Assembly (NCBI GenBank): GCA_018296165.2
Contig: JACKQL020000087.1
Coordinates: forward strand, 145,271 to 209,270
Source of the DNA: Termitomyces sp. T153
Taxonomy: Eukaryota > Basidiomycota > Agaricomycetes > Agaricales > Lyophyllaceae
Direction: 5' to 3'
DNA length: 64,000 nt
The notes beneath the pieces are model-generated. The model was not told where the DNA came from. It saw nothing but the letters and a program-made list of their open reading frames with translations, and ran no database searches. This document shows, one piece after another, positions 10,617 through 22,424 of the stretch. How positions within the stretch are numbered: the first letter of the stretch is position 1; every line of letters starts with the position of its first letter. A program made the translations under genes and the position numbers.

Positions 10617-12913
10617 CTACCCCGGAAGCTGTTCTCTTGCCTCGCGCATCTCTTCCGCGAGCACGAGGTCCGGATCACGGCCCTTAACTTCAGGAAGGAG
10701 GAGCGTGAACCCTTTTGCGTACAAGGTGTCAGTGTAACTACGTTTAGGATAAGAATATCAGATGACGTACCAGCGCCAGCGATACAGCATCCGAAGAAGA
10801 CTGGAGTAAGTAAAGTTGTTATGTTAATCATGAAATGGAACACAAGGAAGAAGCACGACTCACTCCAAAGCACGGCCGGCGTGCCAATCTTCTTCGTGAG
10901 CATATTAAACGCAAGCGCGGAGACGATCGCACCGAGCTTTCCGAATGCGGCGGAGAGCCCGTGGGCAGTTGCGCGGTACCTTGTAGGGAATACTACGGAA
11001 GTCGCGTGTGGTTAGCTCGGGGTTTCATCCATAAGAAATTAGAACGTGCCTTCGGCGGGGTAACACTGCCATAGATCAGATATCTCAGCTAGAGAAAATG
11101 AAGAAGGTTGGTGAACTCACGTATGAGGTACTAGAGATGAAATATGAGTCAGTAGGATGAAAAGTGGGCGAGGATGAGGTAGAGTACATATGTATTTGCA
11201 CCCCAGTTGAAGAAGAACTGTGGGAATGCGTTGTTAGTTCAGTGCGTCTGATGACCAACAAAATAAGGGGAAGGGGAAGGGGAAGGAAGTAGCATACCTG
11301 TAAGAATGCAAAGCAGACGATGAACCCTGCTGTGCTCAATGTCGTGAATTTTTCAGCGAGGACAGCAACTAGTGAGTGTGGGTGAATGAGTAGATAGTCC
11401 TCAAGGCAGGGACAAAACTCACGGAACAGCGCAGCAAGCAAGAATCCCTGAATCTGTATCCACTTACATCCCATGATCTCAATCGTGAGCACCGATACCC
11501 AGTATCCTGTTCAGATTCATTTAGCCAACATACCCTCAAGAGAGGAGAGAGAAAGGGGGGACGTACCAGGCACAAATCCAAGAGTGGTGATAATGATGTT
11601 ACCAGTTGAGATCTTGAACATATGGTGCCATGCGGTGCCCATTTTACCGTCATACCTGATTTGTTGTAGGATGACGTTTTGGTTAAGGTTGATACCGTAG
11701 AACCTGCATCATGCACAAGCGTCATGGTCAGTAAGAATCAGACTAAGAATAAATAGCAAGAAAAGATGGGAAGAAAGGAGCGGGGGTGGAAAGATAGGAG
11801 GGGAATAGGGCTCACGTGACATCAAGGAGGAACCAGCAGACACAAGTGCCAATGAGTATCTTGGCATGTCTCCATTCGGAGAAGTAGATCACAAAATCTA
11901 AGTCTTGTCAGGGGTCTGTAAGTGGATCCCGCTGTAGTGCAAATGAACCTCTGAAATGACTCCTCCCGTTCTCTTTCTCCTTCTCATTGTCCTGCGAAGG
12001 CTCATCGTCCGCTACAGTAGAGGTAGGCGAGTCCGTCAGGTGTTTACTATCCTTCTCCGTCTCTTTTTCTACGTTGCTCTCTCCACTCGTGCTTGGACTT
12101 GTGGCTGTGCTCGAAGAGGGGTCTTAGACCACGTTGTTTCCTGTCCGACCACCTGTGCCTTCTTGATTGCAGCGAGAGCATAACCTTCTTCCGCGGCAGA
12201 TGTGGCATTCTTGAGCTTCTGCGAGGCGATAAAGCGGTTTGATTCCGGGAGCGTGAGACGTTGGTAGAGTGTGCCGAAGGCGGGGATAAGGGAAACGCCT
12301 ATAACAATGCGCCAGACTGCAAGAATACAATCAGAAATAACAAAAATAGAAATAAAATAAAATTAGAAAAAGCGAAAAATAGAAATGAAATGAAAATAGG
12401 AAATCGGTACACACCTCCATCGACCTTTGACGTCTTCCCCTCAACATCCATAACGTGCTTATAACACGCAAGTACTATAATCGTCACCACACTTCCCATG
12501 AGACTTCCCCATCCTTGATTGGAGAAGATATACGCGAGCATTGTTCCACGCTTGCGTAGGTTCGAACGGTCTGAGGTGACAGATGCGGACATGGGGTAGT
12601 CACCGCCTACGCCGATACCGAGGATGATGCGGAAGATGCCAAGGTAGATGAGACACTGGTTGGGACTGAGGCTGCCGGTGGGTGTGGTCATTATAAGAAT
12701 TGTGGCAAAGATGATGAGCATGAGTTCTTTGCTGTCTGTGTGCAGAGAAGGATGAGGAGATTAGATGAGGCTAGAGGGATTAGGTAGGCATGGGGGATAT
12801 ACAGATTGCTTTGCAACTGAGGGCATCAGCAATGTAGCCTGGTGAAATGGTAAGAGTAGGTTGAGAAGAATGAACACAATAGCATACCAGATGTGCTCCT
12901 ATGCTGCCTAGTG
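10617..12913 (-). CDS. Inorganic phosphate:H+ symporter (Pho84/PHS family, MFS), 5' end incomplete and CpG-decayed
   Basis: This is a multi-exon MFS transporter on the minus strand. The exon ending the first half contains [32 protein letters not shown] and [16 protein letters not shown] sequence (12735 to about 12416), and [20 protein letters not shown] follows. The second half has [37 protein letters not shown] and [19 protein letters not shown]. The stop is at 10617-10619 after [13 protein letters not shown]. These are Pho84-type signatures of plasma-membrane phosphate uptake. The intron before VFPTRYR appears to use a GC-AG donor. Upstream, two small exons can be read (about 12913-12888 and 12838-12803), but the conserved loop GRK reads SCK and YGK reads YSK. 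Each change fits CpG to CpA/TpG mutation. The first exons are not found. The gene was probably functional until its 5' end joined the CpG-depleted domain. Confidence 0.75.
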
Positions 12914-13990
12914 CCATGCAGGAAACCAAAAAGGAAGACTTAAACACTAGTAACTAGATAAAGTAGCTGGCAGTAGGAAGTTAATAATGAGGGCAAGTCA
13001 GTAACTGTTCCAGAGAAAGAGAGCTAATGTGTATGGGGTAAACAAGAAGTGGAAAATGTTGCTATTGCTAGCCTAAGTCACTAGACAGTAACAAAAGGTT
13101 GCTAGAGGGAGGAAAGGGAAAAGAATGAAGGCAAAAGTGTCACTAAGGCAGGGGGGAACTAAGCAACAAGAGGGAGTTGGGGACAAAAGGGGGAAAGTGA
13201 AAACAAGAGACTGGAGGACAAATGCAAACTAGTTGCTAGCCATAGTTGCTAGCATTGCTAAGTCAAAGTGATGCAAAGGGCACCTGTAGTTGGTACCACA
13301 CAAAGTCAAAGACAAGGTCAGCAAGACTGTTGCTAAGGCATTGTTGATGGCAAGCAAAAGAGCAGAAAGAGATCTTAAGCTAGTAAGCTTAGAGCTAGTG
13401 AGGGGGAATGGTACTCTGTTTGTTGTTTCTATGTACAGGCAATATTTATACTGTTTGTAAGTATAGTATAAGAAAGGAAATAGTAGTTGCTGACAGCAAT
13501 GGCATCTGCCAAAGTGTTTATGATATATACTGGGTGTCAGTCTGGTAACCAAGTAAAAAGTAAGCAAAGTTGAAGTGATGCATAAAATTATAAATTGCAA
13601 GAAAAGGGCATGTCTGATGTCAATACCTGAAGTGTAGATGCCATTCAAGTATGTTTGTAAGCTTGACAAAAAAAAGATAAGTAAGAAATCACACAATTGT
13701 CAATATATGCCTTTTTGGAGAGGAGGCAGTGTTGTTGCCAGGAAATGTTGCTAGCAATCATTGCTAAGAATGGTCTTGGCCTTGTCATTTTAGATCCAGA
13801 GTCCAGACTCTATGTGATGTGGCTCATGATCCATAAGTCTTATGGTTGCTACAATCCCATGCAAAGGCTACATTGTTCCAGACCTTGGGCTAGGCCTTAT
13901 GTGCTGAGTGTTATGACTTGTGCCATGTCAATATAATCAGCTGCTGTCCAATCAGAAATGCCAAAAATGGTGCTCAGTAACAAGTGGGTC
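12914..13990. other. CpG-free block rich in TTGCTA motifs, no gene recognised
   Basis: I see no CpG in more than 1 kb. The hexamer TTGCTA, often inside GTTGCTAG, occurs about nine times between 13055 and 13775. The lost 5' exons of the transporter may lie here in decayed form, or this may be an unknown repeat. The 155-codon minus-strand frame at 13229-13696 has no motif and simply reflects the lack of CpG and GC. Confidence 0.4.
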
Positions 13991-13994
13991 TTAT

Positions 13995-14305
13995 CAGTGG
14001 CAATCTCCATGGCTTGTTCCAGACCTCTGGAGATCTCCAAAGACTATCAGAACTTCCCATAGTTCCTTGTTGAGCACTTTCCTAGGTTTGGGCTAGCTCT
14101 GGCCTTCTGCACAGCCATTCTCACACCTCTGTCACCTGCTGATGTGCTGCACTGAGCAGCAGGGATCCTTAGACTTGTTCTCTTTGGATCCCCTCTGCTA
14201 GGTGATTAGTTACTATTTGTATTGATGGTTACCTTGCTAAATATACTTTGGATCCCCCTCTGCTAGCTGCATGATTGAGCCACCCTCCCAGAGGTCACCC
14301 TTACA
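13995..14305 (+). repeat. Gypsy family 1, copy A: 5'-truncated LTR
   Basis: It matches the last two thirds of the LTRs at 15300, 20615 and 22425 (CTTAGACTTGTTCTCTTTGG, then CTCTGCTAGGTGATTAGTTA, ending CCCTTACA). The expected start TGTCAGGGGACTTC is missing, so the 5' end is truncated or diverged. Confidence 0.7.
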
Positions 14306-15299
14306 GCAGAACAAGTCTCTAACTCTGGTCTGGAAGCCCCCATAGCCTGCAAGGATACTCCAAGCCCCTATCTATCACTTCCCCACCAGACCTAAGCACC
14401 TGCAGAACTCTATGTCCCAGCTTGCCAATCCAGACACTTCCTCAGAGGCTCCAGTCCCTCAGCACAGAGCCTGGACCTGCCTGCTACACCTAGAGAACCA
14501 AGTGCAACAGACTTAATTACCTCCCACCCATCACACAACTGAACTCTCTACTCTCTGTCATATCACCAGTCATATCTCCCAATCCTTCCAGGTGCTGCTA
14601 GAGCAACTGCCCCCAACTCCACACCATCTCTAATGGTGGAATCACCCTTGATGGCTCCAGTAGTTGCTCCCAGAGCTCCAATAACCCTCCAACCACAGAT
14701 CCCATGTCCTGTGCTCCCCAATGCATACAACAGTGTTTGCTCCAGTAGGGAGTGCTTTGTCCAGTCATGTCTTACCTACATCCACCTCAGCAGAGACACC
14801 TTTGACTCTGATGCATCAAAGATAGCTTGGGTCCTGTTGTATATGAAGATGCAATGAGCCTCCACCTATATGTTATAGATGTTCCACTGCCCTGGAGGTG
14901 TTGGAAGCTTTGCAGATTGGGCTGCCTTCAAAAGAGACTTCTGAGCAGAGTTTTTTTCCAATCAACCCCACCAAAACCACTGCTTTATTATTACATGACA
15001 GGGAGCAGTATAGGCAAGGGAAGTGGACACTGGATGAGTACATTGACTCCTTCCTGGCATTAGTTGAGCAAGCTGCCTACCCCAACAGTCTTCAACTGTG
15101 CCTCATGTTCAGGGATGGCCTACATTCTGCACTGATAGAGCACATCATCAACCTGGCCAAGGGCTGCCCAAACAACAAAAGGATCATCTCTTAGTACAAG
15201 ATGGCTGGGAATCAGTAATAGCTCATGGAGATCTGATGGGAGCTGTACCACTTGCATCCAACACAGTGCCCTGCTCTGTTGGCCAGTCTCTGATACTCC
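14306..15299 (+). pseudogene. Gypsy family 1, copy A: decayed gag
   Basis: It is parallel to the gag of copy B. Readable pieces include TYIHLSRDTFDSD, DREQYRQGKWTLDEYIDSF and LVEQAAYPNSLQLCLMFRDG, separated by frameshifts and stops. This capsid-like segment (DREQYRQGK...LDEYID...F...L) is typical of basidiomycete chromodomain gypsy Gag. It stops abruptly at 15299, where the LTR of copy B begins. Nearly all CpG is gone. Confidence 0.75.
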
Positions 15300-15692
15300 T
15301 GTCAGGGGACTTTCATTTCCAACCTCTACAACTTGTTCCAGCAGCTCTGCAACTTGTTTGACATCTCCAGGGCTTGTTCCAGAACCCTGGAGACCTCTTG
15401 TTCCAGAACCCCAGAGATCTCTAGGGAACTGCAGAACTCTCTGTATTACTTCACCAGTCATTGCCCTAGGGTTAGGACTAGCTCCAGACTTCTGTACAGT
15501 AGTTCCTATGCCTCTACTACCCACTAATGCACTGTGCCAAGCAGTGGGGATCCTTAAACTTGTTCTCTTTAGATTCCCCTCTGCTAGGTGATTAGTTACT
15601 GATTGTACCATCATCTACTCTGCTAATATACTTTGAATTCCCCTCTGCTAGCTGTGTAACTCCAATCTGCCACCCCAGAAATTGCCCTTACA
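15300..15692 (+). repeat. Gypsy family 1, copy B 5' LTR
   Basis: It runs TGTCAGGGGACTTT...GCCCTTACA (393 bp) with TG...CA ends. It is followed by GCAGAACAAG, shared with copy A. Confidence 0.85.
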
Positions 15693-15799
15693 GCAGAACA
15701 AGTCTCTAAAACTTGTCTGGAAGCCTCTCATAGCCACAAGGAACCTCTGAGCTGCTATCTGTTGCTTCCCCACTGAGATTAAGCACCACAGAGTTCTAT

Positions 15800-17159
15800 G
15801 TCTTAGCTTGCTAACTCAGACACACCCTTGGAGGCCCCAGCCCTGCAGGACAAAGCCTGGAACCACCTGCTACATCTAGAAACCCAGGTGCAATTAATGC
15901 AATTATCTCTCACCAACCATACAACCAAACTCTCTACCCTCCATCAATCCACAGATCTTATCTCCCAGTTGCTCCAGACATTGCTTAAATGCTTAACTCC
16001 TACCCACACACCTTTCCTAGCTACAATACCAGCCCTGACCACTTCTGCACCTGTCTCAATGGCTCTGGTGACTCTATGGCCACAGATTCCATGCCCTGCA
16101 CTACCAGATGCATACAATAGTGCTGGCTCTGGCAGGGAACATTTCCTCCAAACCTACTTCACCTACATTCACCTCAGTAAGGGATGATCCACCTCAGTAA
16201 GGGATGATCCACCTCAGTAAGGGACACCTTTGACTCTGACACATTGAAAATAGCCTGGATACTGTTGTATATGAAGACTGGATGTGCTTCCACTTATGTG
16301 TTACAAGTTTTCTGTCACCCCAGAGGTGTTGGAAGTTTCCCAGACTGGGTTGCCTTTAAGAAGGACTTCTGTGCAGAGTTTTTCCTGCTAGACCCTGCCA
16401 AAACTGCTGCCTTGATGTTATGTGACAGGGAGCAATATAGGCAAGGGAAGCATATGCTGGACAAGTACATTGACTTCTTCTGGTCACTGGTTGAGCAAGC
16501 CACCTACCCTGATGGCCTTCAGTTATGCCTCACATTCTGGGATGGCCTGCACCCTGCATTGGTGGAATTCATTGATAATCTTGCAGAGGGTTGCCCAGAC
16601 AATGAAAAGATTGCATCATGGTATGAGGTAGCCTGGAACTAGTGGCAACTCATGGAGATCTGGAGAAAGCTCTGCCACCTACATTCCACACTGTGCCCAG
16701 CTCTAGTCACCAGTTTTCTGCCACCCCACACCTGCTTGCCCTATGCTGGCCCCTGCTCCTTCCATTCCTACAACAAAACCCCTGCCACTAGGTATCTCTA
16801 TGGACATGGACATGGCCAGACAGCTCTGTACCATGCCACTACTGTGCCAGAGATGCCAGAAGCCTGGGCACTTTGCACAGCACTGCCCCTTGGGTCTGGA
16901 GGTACATTACCTTTTCATGGCAGAGCAGGAAGAACTTCTCCTGCAGCTGCTGGCTGTGAAGGATGTTACTGGAGCTCTGTTACTCTACAACATTGATGGA
17001 ACACCCAACAAAGCAGGTGCCATAAGCTTTATAGTTGACCTTGTCCTCTGTTATTGGAATCATGCAGAGTGTGCTGTTTTTGCTGTTACCAGCTTGGGTA
17101 GGCAGGACATGATCCTCAATTTCACATGGCTCCATGAGCACAACCCTGAAGTTGATTGA
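15800..17159 (+). pseudogene. Gypsy copy B Gag with CCHC zinc knuckle and protease-like end
   Basis: The capsid part reads FLLDPAKTAALMLCDREQYR and DKYIDFFWSLVEQATYPDG (about 16370-16530). The nucleocapsid has one zinc knuckle, CQRCQKPGHFAQHC (about 16843-16884). It is followed by a protease-like region with LYNIDGTPNKAGAI and SLGRQDMILNFTWL up to a stop at 17159. Several frames are needed to follow it. The same gag is found inverted at 29.5-30.5 kb with near identity. It is a dead copy: stops are frequent, and most can be explained by CGA to TGA or CAG/CAA to TAG/TAA. Confidence 0.8.
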
Positions 17160-17559
17160 ACCAAGTGAGAGGTGACCATGAGCAAGTGCTCTTGGAAGTG
17201 CTCTGCCTGCACTGCTGAGGACAGGAAAGAATACTGGGCTCAAGTTCAAGAGCATGCAGCCATCTTCTCCTCTTTATGGATCTGGACCTCCTGGATTCCC
17301 TTCCTCTGGTGCTTCCTCATAAAGAGGCCCTCTATGGAGATGACCAGAGTAGTGGCAGAGCCCTGGAAGAGGAGCATAGGGAGGAGTTGGGTGGCATACA
17401 TGAGCTAGAGCTCCTGGACAAAGCAGTAGAGGTGGGGGACTGGATCTACACTACCACTGTATACTTGCCACTCCCTGTTGCAGAGATCCAGGCTAGCCAG
17501 ACCACATCCTAGCAACTAGCCTAGGCATTTTCTGCAAATGGCACACTCTGAGAGTTCTA

Positions 17560-20500
17560 GGATGTCATACCTCCCTACCTCCATATGTTCAAGGATGTTT
17601 TCTCCAAAGCCTTGTTTGACTCACTTCTGGAGCACAAGTTGTGAGACCATGCTATTGAACTACTGCCTGATTCCATGTCTTCTAGCTGTAAGGTCTACCC
17701 ACTAGTGCCCAGGGAGCAGGATGAGCTCAATGCCTTCCTGCAAGAGAATCTGGACTCCAGTTGCATATGCCCTTCCAAGTCTCCAATGGCTTCTCCTGTC
17801 TTCTTCTTCAAGAAGAAAGATGGCTGACTCTGACTGGTCCAGGATTATTGGATTCACAACACCATGATGGTGCAGAACTGCTACCCTCTCCTCCTCATCT
17901 CTGAGATCATCAACAACCTCCAGGGTGTGTGATACTTCACTAAACTGGATGTCTGGTGGGGCTACAACAATGTGTGTATCCAGGAAGGAGACAAATGGAA
18001 GGCTGCCTTCCAGACCAACTGAGAATTGTTCAAACCCCTTATTATATTCTTCAGACTCACCAACAGCTCAGCCACATTCCAGACAATGATGAACAACATC
18101 TTCCAGGACCTCATTGCAGAGGGCATAGTGTGTGTATACCTCGACAACATCCTCATATTCACCAAGATGCTGGAAGAACACTGTTGGATCACTTGTCTCA
18201 TCTTCAAACACCTCCACCAGCACCAGCTCTACCTCAAATCAGAGAAGGGTGAGTTCAAATAGACCCAGATTGAGTATCTTGGTCTGATCATCTTGCACAG
18301 AGCTGCAGAGATGGATCTGATGAAGGTGGCAGATGTGGCAGAGTGGCCAGAGCCCAAGGACAAGAAGGAGGTACAGGCATTCCTTGGCTTTGCAAACTTC
18401 TACTGGAGATTTATTCAGAACTTGCATCATGCTCATCTGCTGTTTGACCTCTTTGAGAAGGATGTTGTGTGGAGTCGGGGGCCTGCAGAGCAGATGGCTT
18501 TTGATGACCTCAAGCATGCCATAACCTTGGGACCCATCCTCCTCTTTCCAGACAATAACTCCCCCTTCCAGGTAGAAGCCAAAAGCTCCAACTTTACCAC
18601 TGGGGCTGTTCTTTCACAGCAATCCCCAGAGGATGGAAAGTGGCATCTAGTGGCCTTTTACTCCAAGAGCCTAAACATGGTAGAGTGGATCTATGAGATC
18701 CATGACAAGGAGATGCTGGCCATCATCTAGTTGTTCAAGGAGTGGTGGCACTTCCTAGAAGACACATGGCACAAGTTCAAAGTCTGGATGAATTATAAGA
18801 ACCTTGAATATTTCCAGACAGCTAAGAAGCTCAACTGCCAACAGGCCCAGTGGTTCTTTTGCCTTGCCAATTTTGACTTCTCATTGTGCCACAAGCCCAG
18901 CTGGAGTATGGGGAAACTAGATGCTCTATCATAGAGAGTGGGCCACAGCATGGGGGGGGAGGAGGATAACAGCAACATTGTGCTCCTCTGCCCCAAACTG
19001 TTTACAATCCAAACCATGGAGGGTCTAGCTATTAAAGGAGCAGAAGTAGACATCCTCTGAGACATCTGGTGGAGTAACTGGGATGGTCTGCAGAAGGAAC
19101 TTGTTGTGCAGGCAGCTTGGGTGCTGAAGTTGGGACATACCACTAGTGCCAAATTGGTCCACACAGACTAATGGGCCCTCTGGGATGGGATCTTGACCTT
19201 CAGGGATTGTATCTATGTGCCCAATGTTCCAGAGCTCCACCAGAGGATTCTAGAGCAACACCATGACTCCTGCATTGCTGGGCACTCTGGACAATGGAAA
19301 ATGTTGGAGCTAGTCTTGTGGAACTACTGGTGGCCCTAGATGTCCTGGTATATTGGGTCCTACACTAGTACATGCAATCTCTGTCTCTGGACCAAGCCCT
19401 AATGCCAACTCCCCTCTGGACAGCTACACTCACTGCCCATGCCTGCAGAACAATGGAGCATTGCCTCCATGGACTTCATCATAGAGCTCCCCAACACCTA
19501 CAGTTATGATGCAACCATGGTGGTGGTGGACCTGTATGGCAAGCAAGTACACTTCATTCTAACTCACACCACTTGCTCTGCCATGAGTGCCACAGACCTG
19601 TACCAGAGAAATGTCTGGAAGCTCTATGGCCTCTCTGATGCCTATGTCTTGGACTGGGGGCCACAATTTATGGCAGACTTCACCAAGGAACTCTACCACT
19701 ACTCAGCGTGAAGCTCCACATCTCCACCACCTATTATCCACAGTCCAATGGCCAGACCAAATGCATAAACCAGAAGTTGGAGCAGTACCTCTGCCTCTTC
19801 TGCAATGAGTGCCAGGATGACTAGGACAAACTCCTCCCCAATGCTGAGTTCCAATACAATAACCATGTTCATGCTTCCACCCAATTCTCCCCATTCTTCC
19901 TTGACACCAGATAACACCCATACATGGGTTTCAAACCTCAGGACTGACCCTCAGAGAATAAAGCAGTGAACAAATTTGTGGACTGGATGAAGAGGTCACA
20001 GAAGGAGGACCAAGCAGCACTGGCAAAGGCAAAGGACAACATAGTGCAATACTATGACTATAGAAGGACTCCAGGGCACAAATACCAGCCCAGAGATTGA
20101 GTCTACCTAGATGCCTCTGACATTACAACTACCTAGCCCTCAAAAAAGCTGTTGCACTGCTAGTTGGGACCTTTCACAGTGGAATGGCAGGTAGGGCCTC
20201 TATCCTACTGACTCTGGCTCCTGATGGGGATGTGCCAGCTTCATCTAGTGTTTAACATGGTCAAACTGACTCCAGCCCCAAAGGATCCTATCCTAGGGCA
20301 ATGTCTGTCACCCCTGCCACTCTCAGTAGTGGTTGATGACAACAAGGAGTACAAGGTGGAGGAAATCCTGGATAGTCATTTATTCCAGCAATGACTACAA
20401 TACAAGGTGAAGTGAAAGGGCTACAGGATCAAGGATATCTCCTGGAAACCACAGGAAAATGTACATGCCCTGGGGCTCATCAAACAGTTCTATAGGGGAC

Positions 20501-20600
20501 ACCCAGATGCTCTGCATACCATCTGAGAAATCTACCCTATCTTGCCAGTGGACCAAGCAATCAGGAACTTCTTTTACTCTGTGCATCAAGATGCCACATG
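17560..20600 (+). pseudogene. Gypsy copy B Pol: reverse transcriptase, RNase H, integrase, chromodomain
   Basis: RT runs from about 17640 to 18260 and includes FFKKKDG, TKLDVWWGYNN and the active-site line VYLDNILIF, where the second Asp of YLDD is Asn. The RT/RNase H link LGFANFYWRFI is near 18380. RNase H has WHLVAFYSKSL and YEIHDKEMLAII. The integrase zinc-binding HHDSCIAGHSG...CNLC is near 19258-19390, the core includes ASMDFIIELP and WGPQFMADF, and the chromodomain EYKVEEILDSHLF...GYRIKDISWKP spans about 20350-20460. The chromodomain places it among chromoviruses. At least eight stops interrupt it, mostly TGA at expected Arg sites. D to N in YLDD fits GAC GAC to GAC AAC through the shared CpG. 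Confidence 0.85.
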
Positions 20601-20614
20601 CTAGGGGGGGGTGA

Positions 20615-20982
20615 TGTCAGGGGACTTCCATTTCTGACCTCTGCAACCTGTTCCAGTATCTCTGCAGCTTGTTTGATGTCTCCATGGCTCTGGCACAAGC
20701 CTTGGAGACATCAAACAAGCTGCAGAGCTCTCTATATTACCTCATCAATCATTGTCCTAGGGTTAGGACTAGCTGCAGCTTTCTGTACAGTAGTTTCCAC
20801 ACTTCTGCCACCTACTGATGCACTGCATCAAGCAGTGGGGATCCTTAGACTTGTTCTCTTCAGATTCCCCTCTGCTAGGTGATTAGTTACTGATTGTATC
20901 ATCATCTACTTGCTAATATACTTTGGATTCCCCTCTGCTATCTGTGTGACTCCAATCTGCCACTCTGGAGGTCATCTTTATA
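20615..20982 (+). repeat. Gypsy family 1, copy B 3' LTR
   Basis: It runs TGTCAGGGGACTTC...CATCTTTATA (368 bp). The end is slightly degraded (TA instead of CA). It follows a polypurine tract. Confidence 0.8.
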
Positions 20983-22424
20983 AACATGGTCAAGCTGACA
21001 CCAGCTCTGGAGGACCCTATTCCAGGGCAATGCCCAGCACCCCCACCACTCCAGTAGTGGTTGACAACAGCAAGGAGTACAAGGTGGAGGAAATCCTGGA
21101 CAGTTGTCTGTTCTGACAACAGTTATATTACAAGGTGAAGTGGAAAGGTTATGGAATTGAGGACATTTTCTGGGAACTGCAGGAGAATGTGCATGCACCA
21201 CAGCTTATTAGGAAGTTCCACTAGAGGCACCTGTCATGACCCACTTCTGTGCCTTCAGACCTTCCCCCAGGACAACCTGCCCTCCCAGAGCTCCCCCCCA
21301 CATGCCCCCCAACTCACCCCAACCTTTGCCAACCCACAATGCCCACCCCAGCTAACTCCAATGCTCCCTTAGCAAACTCTTATGGCCCTCTGGCAAACTC
21401 TGACACATTCCCTATGGGCCTCCTCAGCTCCTCCTCTTGCTTACGAGGCCCCTGTGCCTGTCTGACACTTCTCCTGACACAGACATACATCATCCAACCA
21501 ACCCTGCAACCTACATGACCCCTCTGGAGTTCCCTGACAACTGCAGGACAGACCATATTCTCATCAGAGTGTCACCATGGCCTGCCCCTCAATCAGACCT
21601 GACACCCATTGACTCTGCACAGCTCTGACAAGCCCTGCCATCACACCCCCAAACACCAGAGAAAGTCCAGTAGTTAGCATATAAAGACATAGAGTAGCAT
21701 TCATTACCTTAGTCTTGATATTACATTAACTGATTACTTGTCTCTTGTGTTTCTTTCTGTTTTATCTCTGTTTCTATTTTTAGCCTTGAATCTATTTCTT
21801 TTCTCAGTTCCATCTTGTCTTGTCTCTGTCTTGCCTTGACTGTCTCTGTCTCACCTTGACTATCTCTGTTTTCTTTATTCTTCTATCCCTTTCATCTCTG
21901 ATGTCATTACAAACTCTGTGCATGTGCTACAACCTTCAAACATTCTTATGCCAATTCTGAACCTTGTCCCTCACTTGGCCCCAGAACCCATCAGTCTTGA
22001 TCTATCCCCCATCAAACTCCAGCTCCACTCCCACCACTTGCAAAGCCTCTGCTCACCCCACAGTCTATTTACATGCTTACAAACTTGTTCCTGATGCATG
22101 CCCAAGCCCAACGTTTAATATACTTGGTCTTAGACTTCCCTGGACCACTCCAGACTTGCTTGAACTGCTTCTCTTGACTTCTCCTTGCAGGTCCCCATAG
22201 TCTGCACCACCCCCAGAGTGCTAGGTTATAAGCACAGGATTTTGTGTCTGCCTAGTAAGAACTTGCCCAGTGTAGCTGAGCCCCCATAGTCAGCAGAACC
22301 TGACAGCACCCAGATGTGCTGCAAGCCATCCAAGGAATCTACCCCATCTCAACAGCAGACAAGGCAATCCAGAACTTCTTTTACCCCATGTGTTGAGATG
22401 CTGCACACTAGAGGGGGGGTGATG
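20983..22424 (+). mobile_element. Gypsy family 1, copy A: 3' internal fragment with chromodomain
   Basis: It begins at AACATGGTCAAGCTGAC, which matches copy B at about 20257. It continues through a second chromodomain (EYKVEEILDSCLF, then VKWKGYGIEDIFWE) and is cut at 21231 by a solo LTR. It resumes at 22306 with the DVLQAIQGIYPISTA-like tail, then a polypurine tract TAGAGGGGGGGTGA. It lacks all sequence between gag and chromodomain. Confidence 0.75.
21232..22305 (-). mobile_element. Solo LTR of the 55-61 kb element family, with target duplication GCACC
   Basis: The ends are TGTCATGACCCA... and ...AGCAGAACCTGACA (1074 bp). They match the reverse complement of the 1.13-kb LTRs at 55256 and 60157. 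It is flanked by GCACC at 21227-21231 and again at 22306-22310, a perfect 5-bp target duplication inside the gypsy chromodomain tail. It is an LTR-LTR recombination product of a full insertion. Confidence 0.9.

Larger units (their letters stand above)
15300..20982 (+). mobile_element. Gypsy family 1 (chromodomain, Tf1/chromovirus-like), copy B, near full length but decayed
   Basis: Two LTRs (15300-15692 and 20615-20982) enclose gag, CCHC, protease-like, RT, RNase H, integrase and chromodomain remnants in the usual gypsy order. The polypurine tract CTAGGGGGGGGTGA ends just before the 3' LTR. No 5-bp target duplication matches across the ends (ACTCC before, AACAT after). The flanking copy A lacks its pol, so this arrangement may come from recombination between copies rather than simple nesting. 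About four CpGs remain in the whole element. Confidence 0.85.

Noticed and set aside
10506..11015. Plus-strand 169-codon frame as a gene
   Set aside because: It is antisense to the transporter 3' exons, which carry clear Pho84-type motifs.
13229..13696. 155-codon minus-strand frame as a membrane protein gene
   Set aside because: It is hydrophobic only because of T-rich composition, has no motif or family resemblance, and lies in a CpG-free decayed block.
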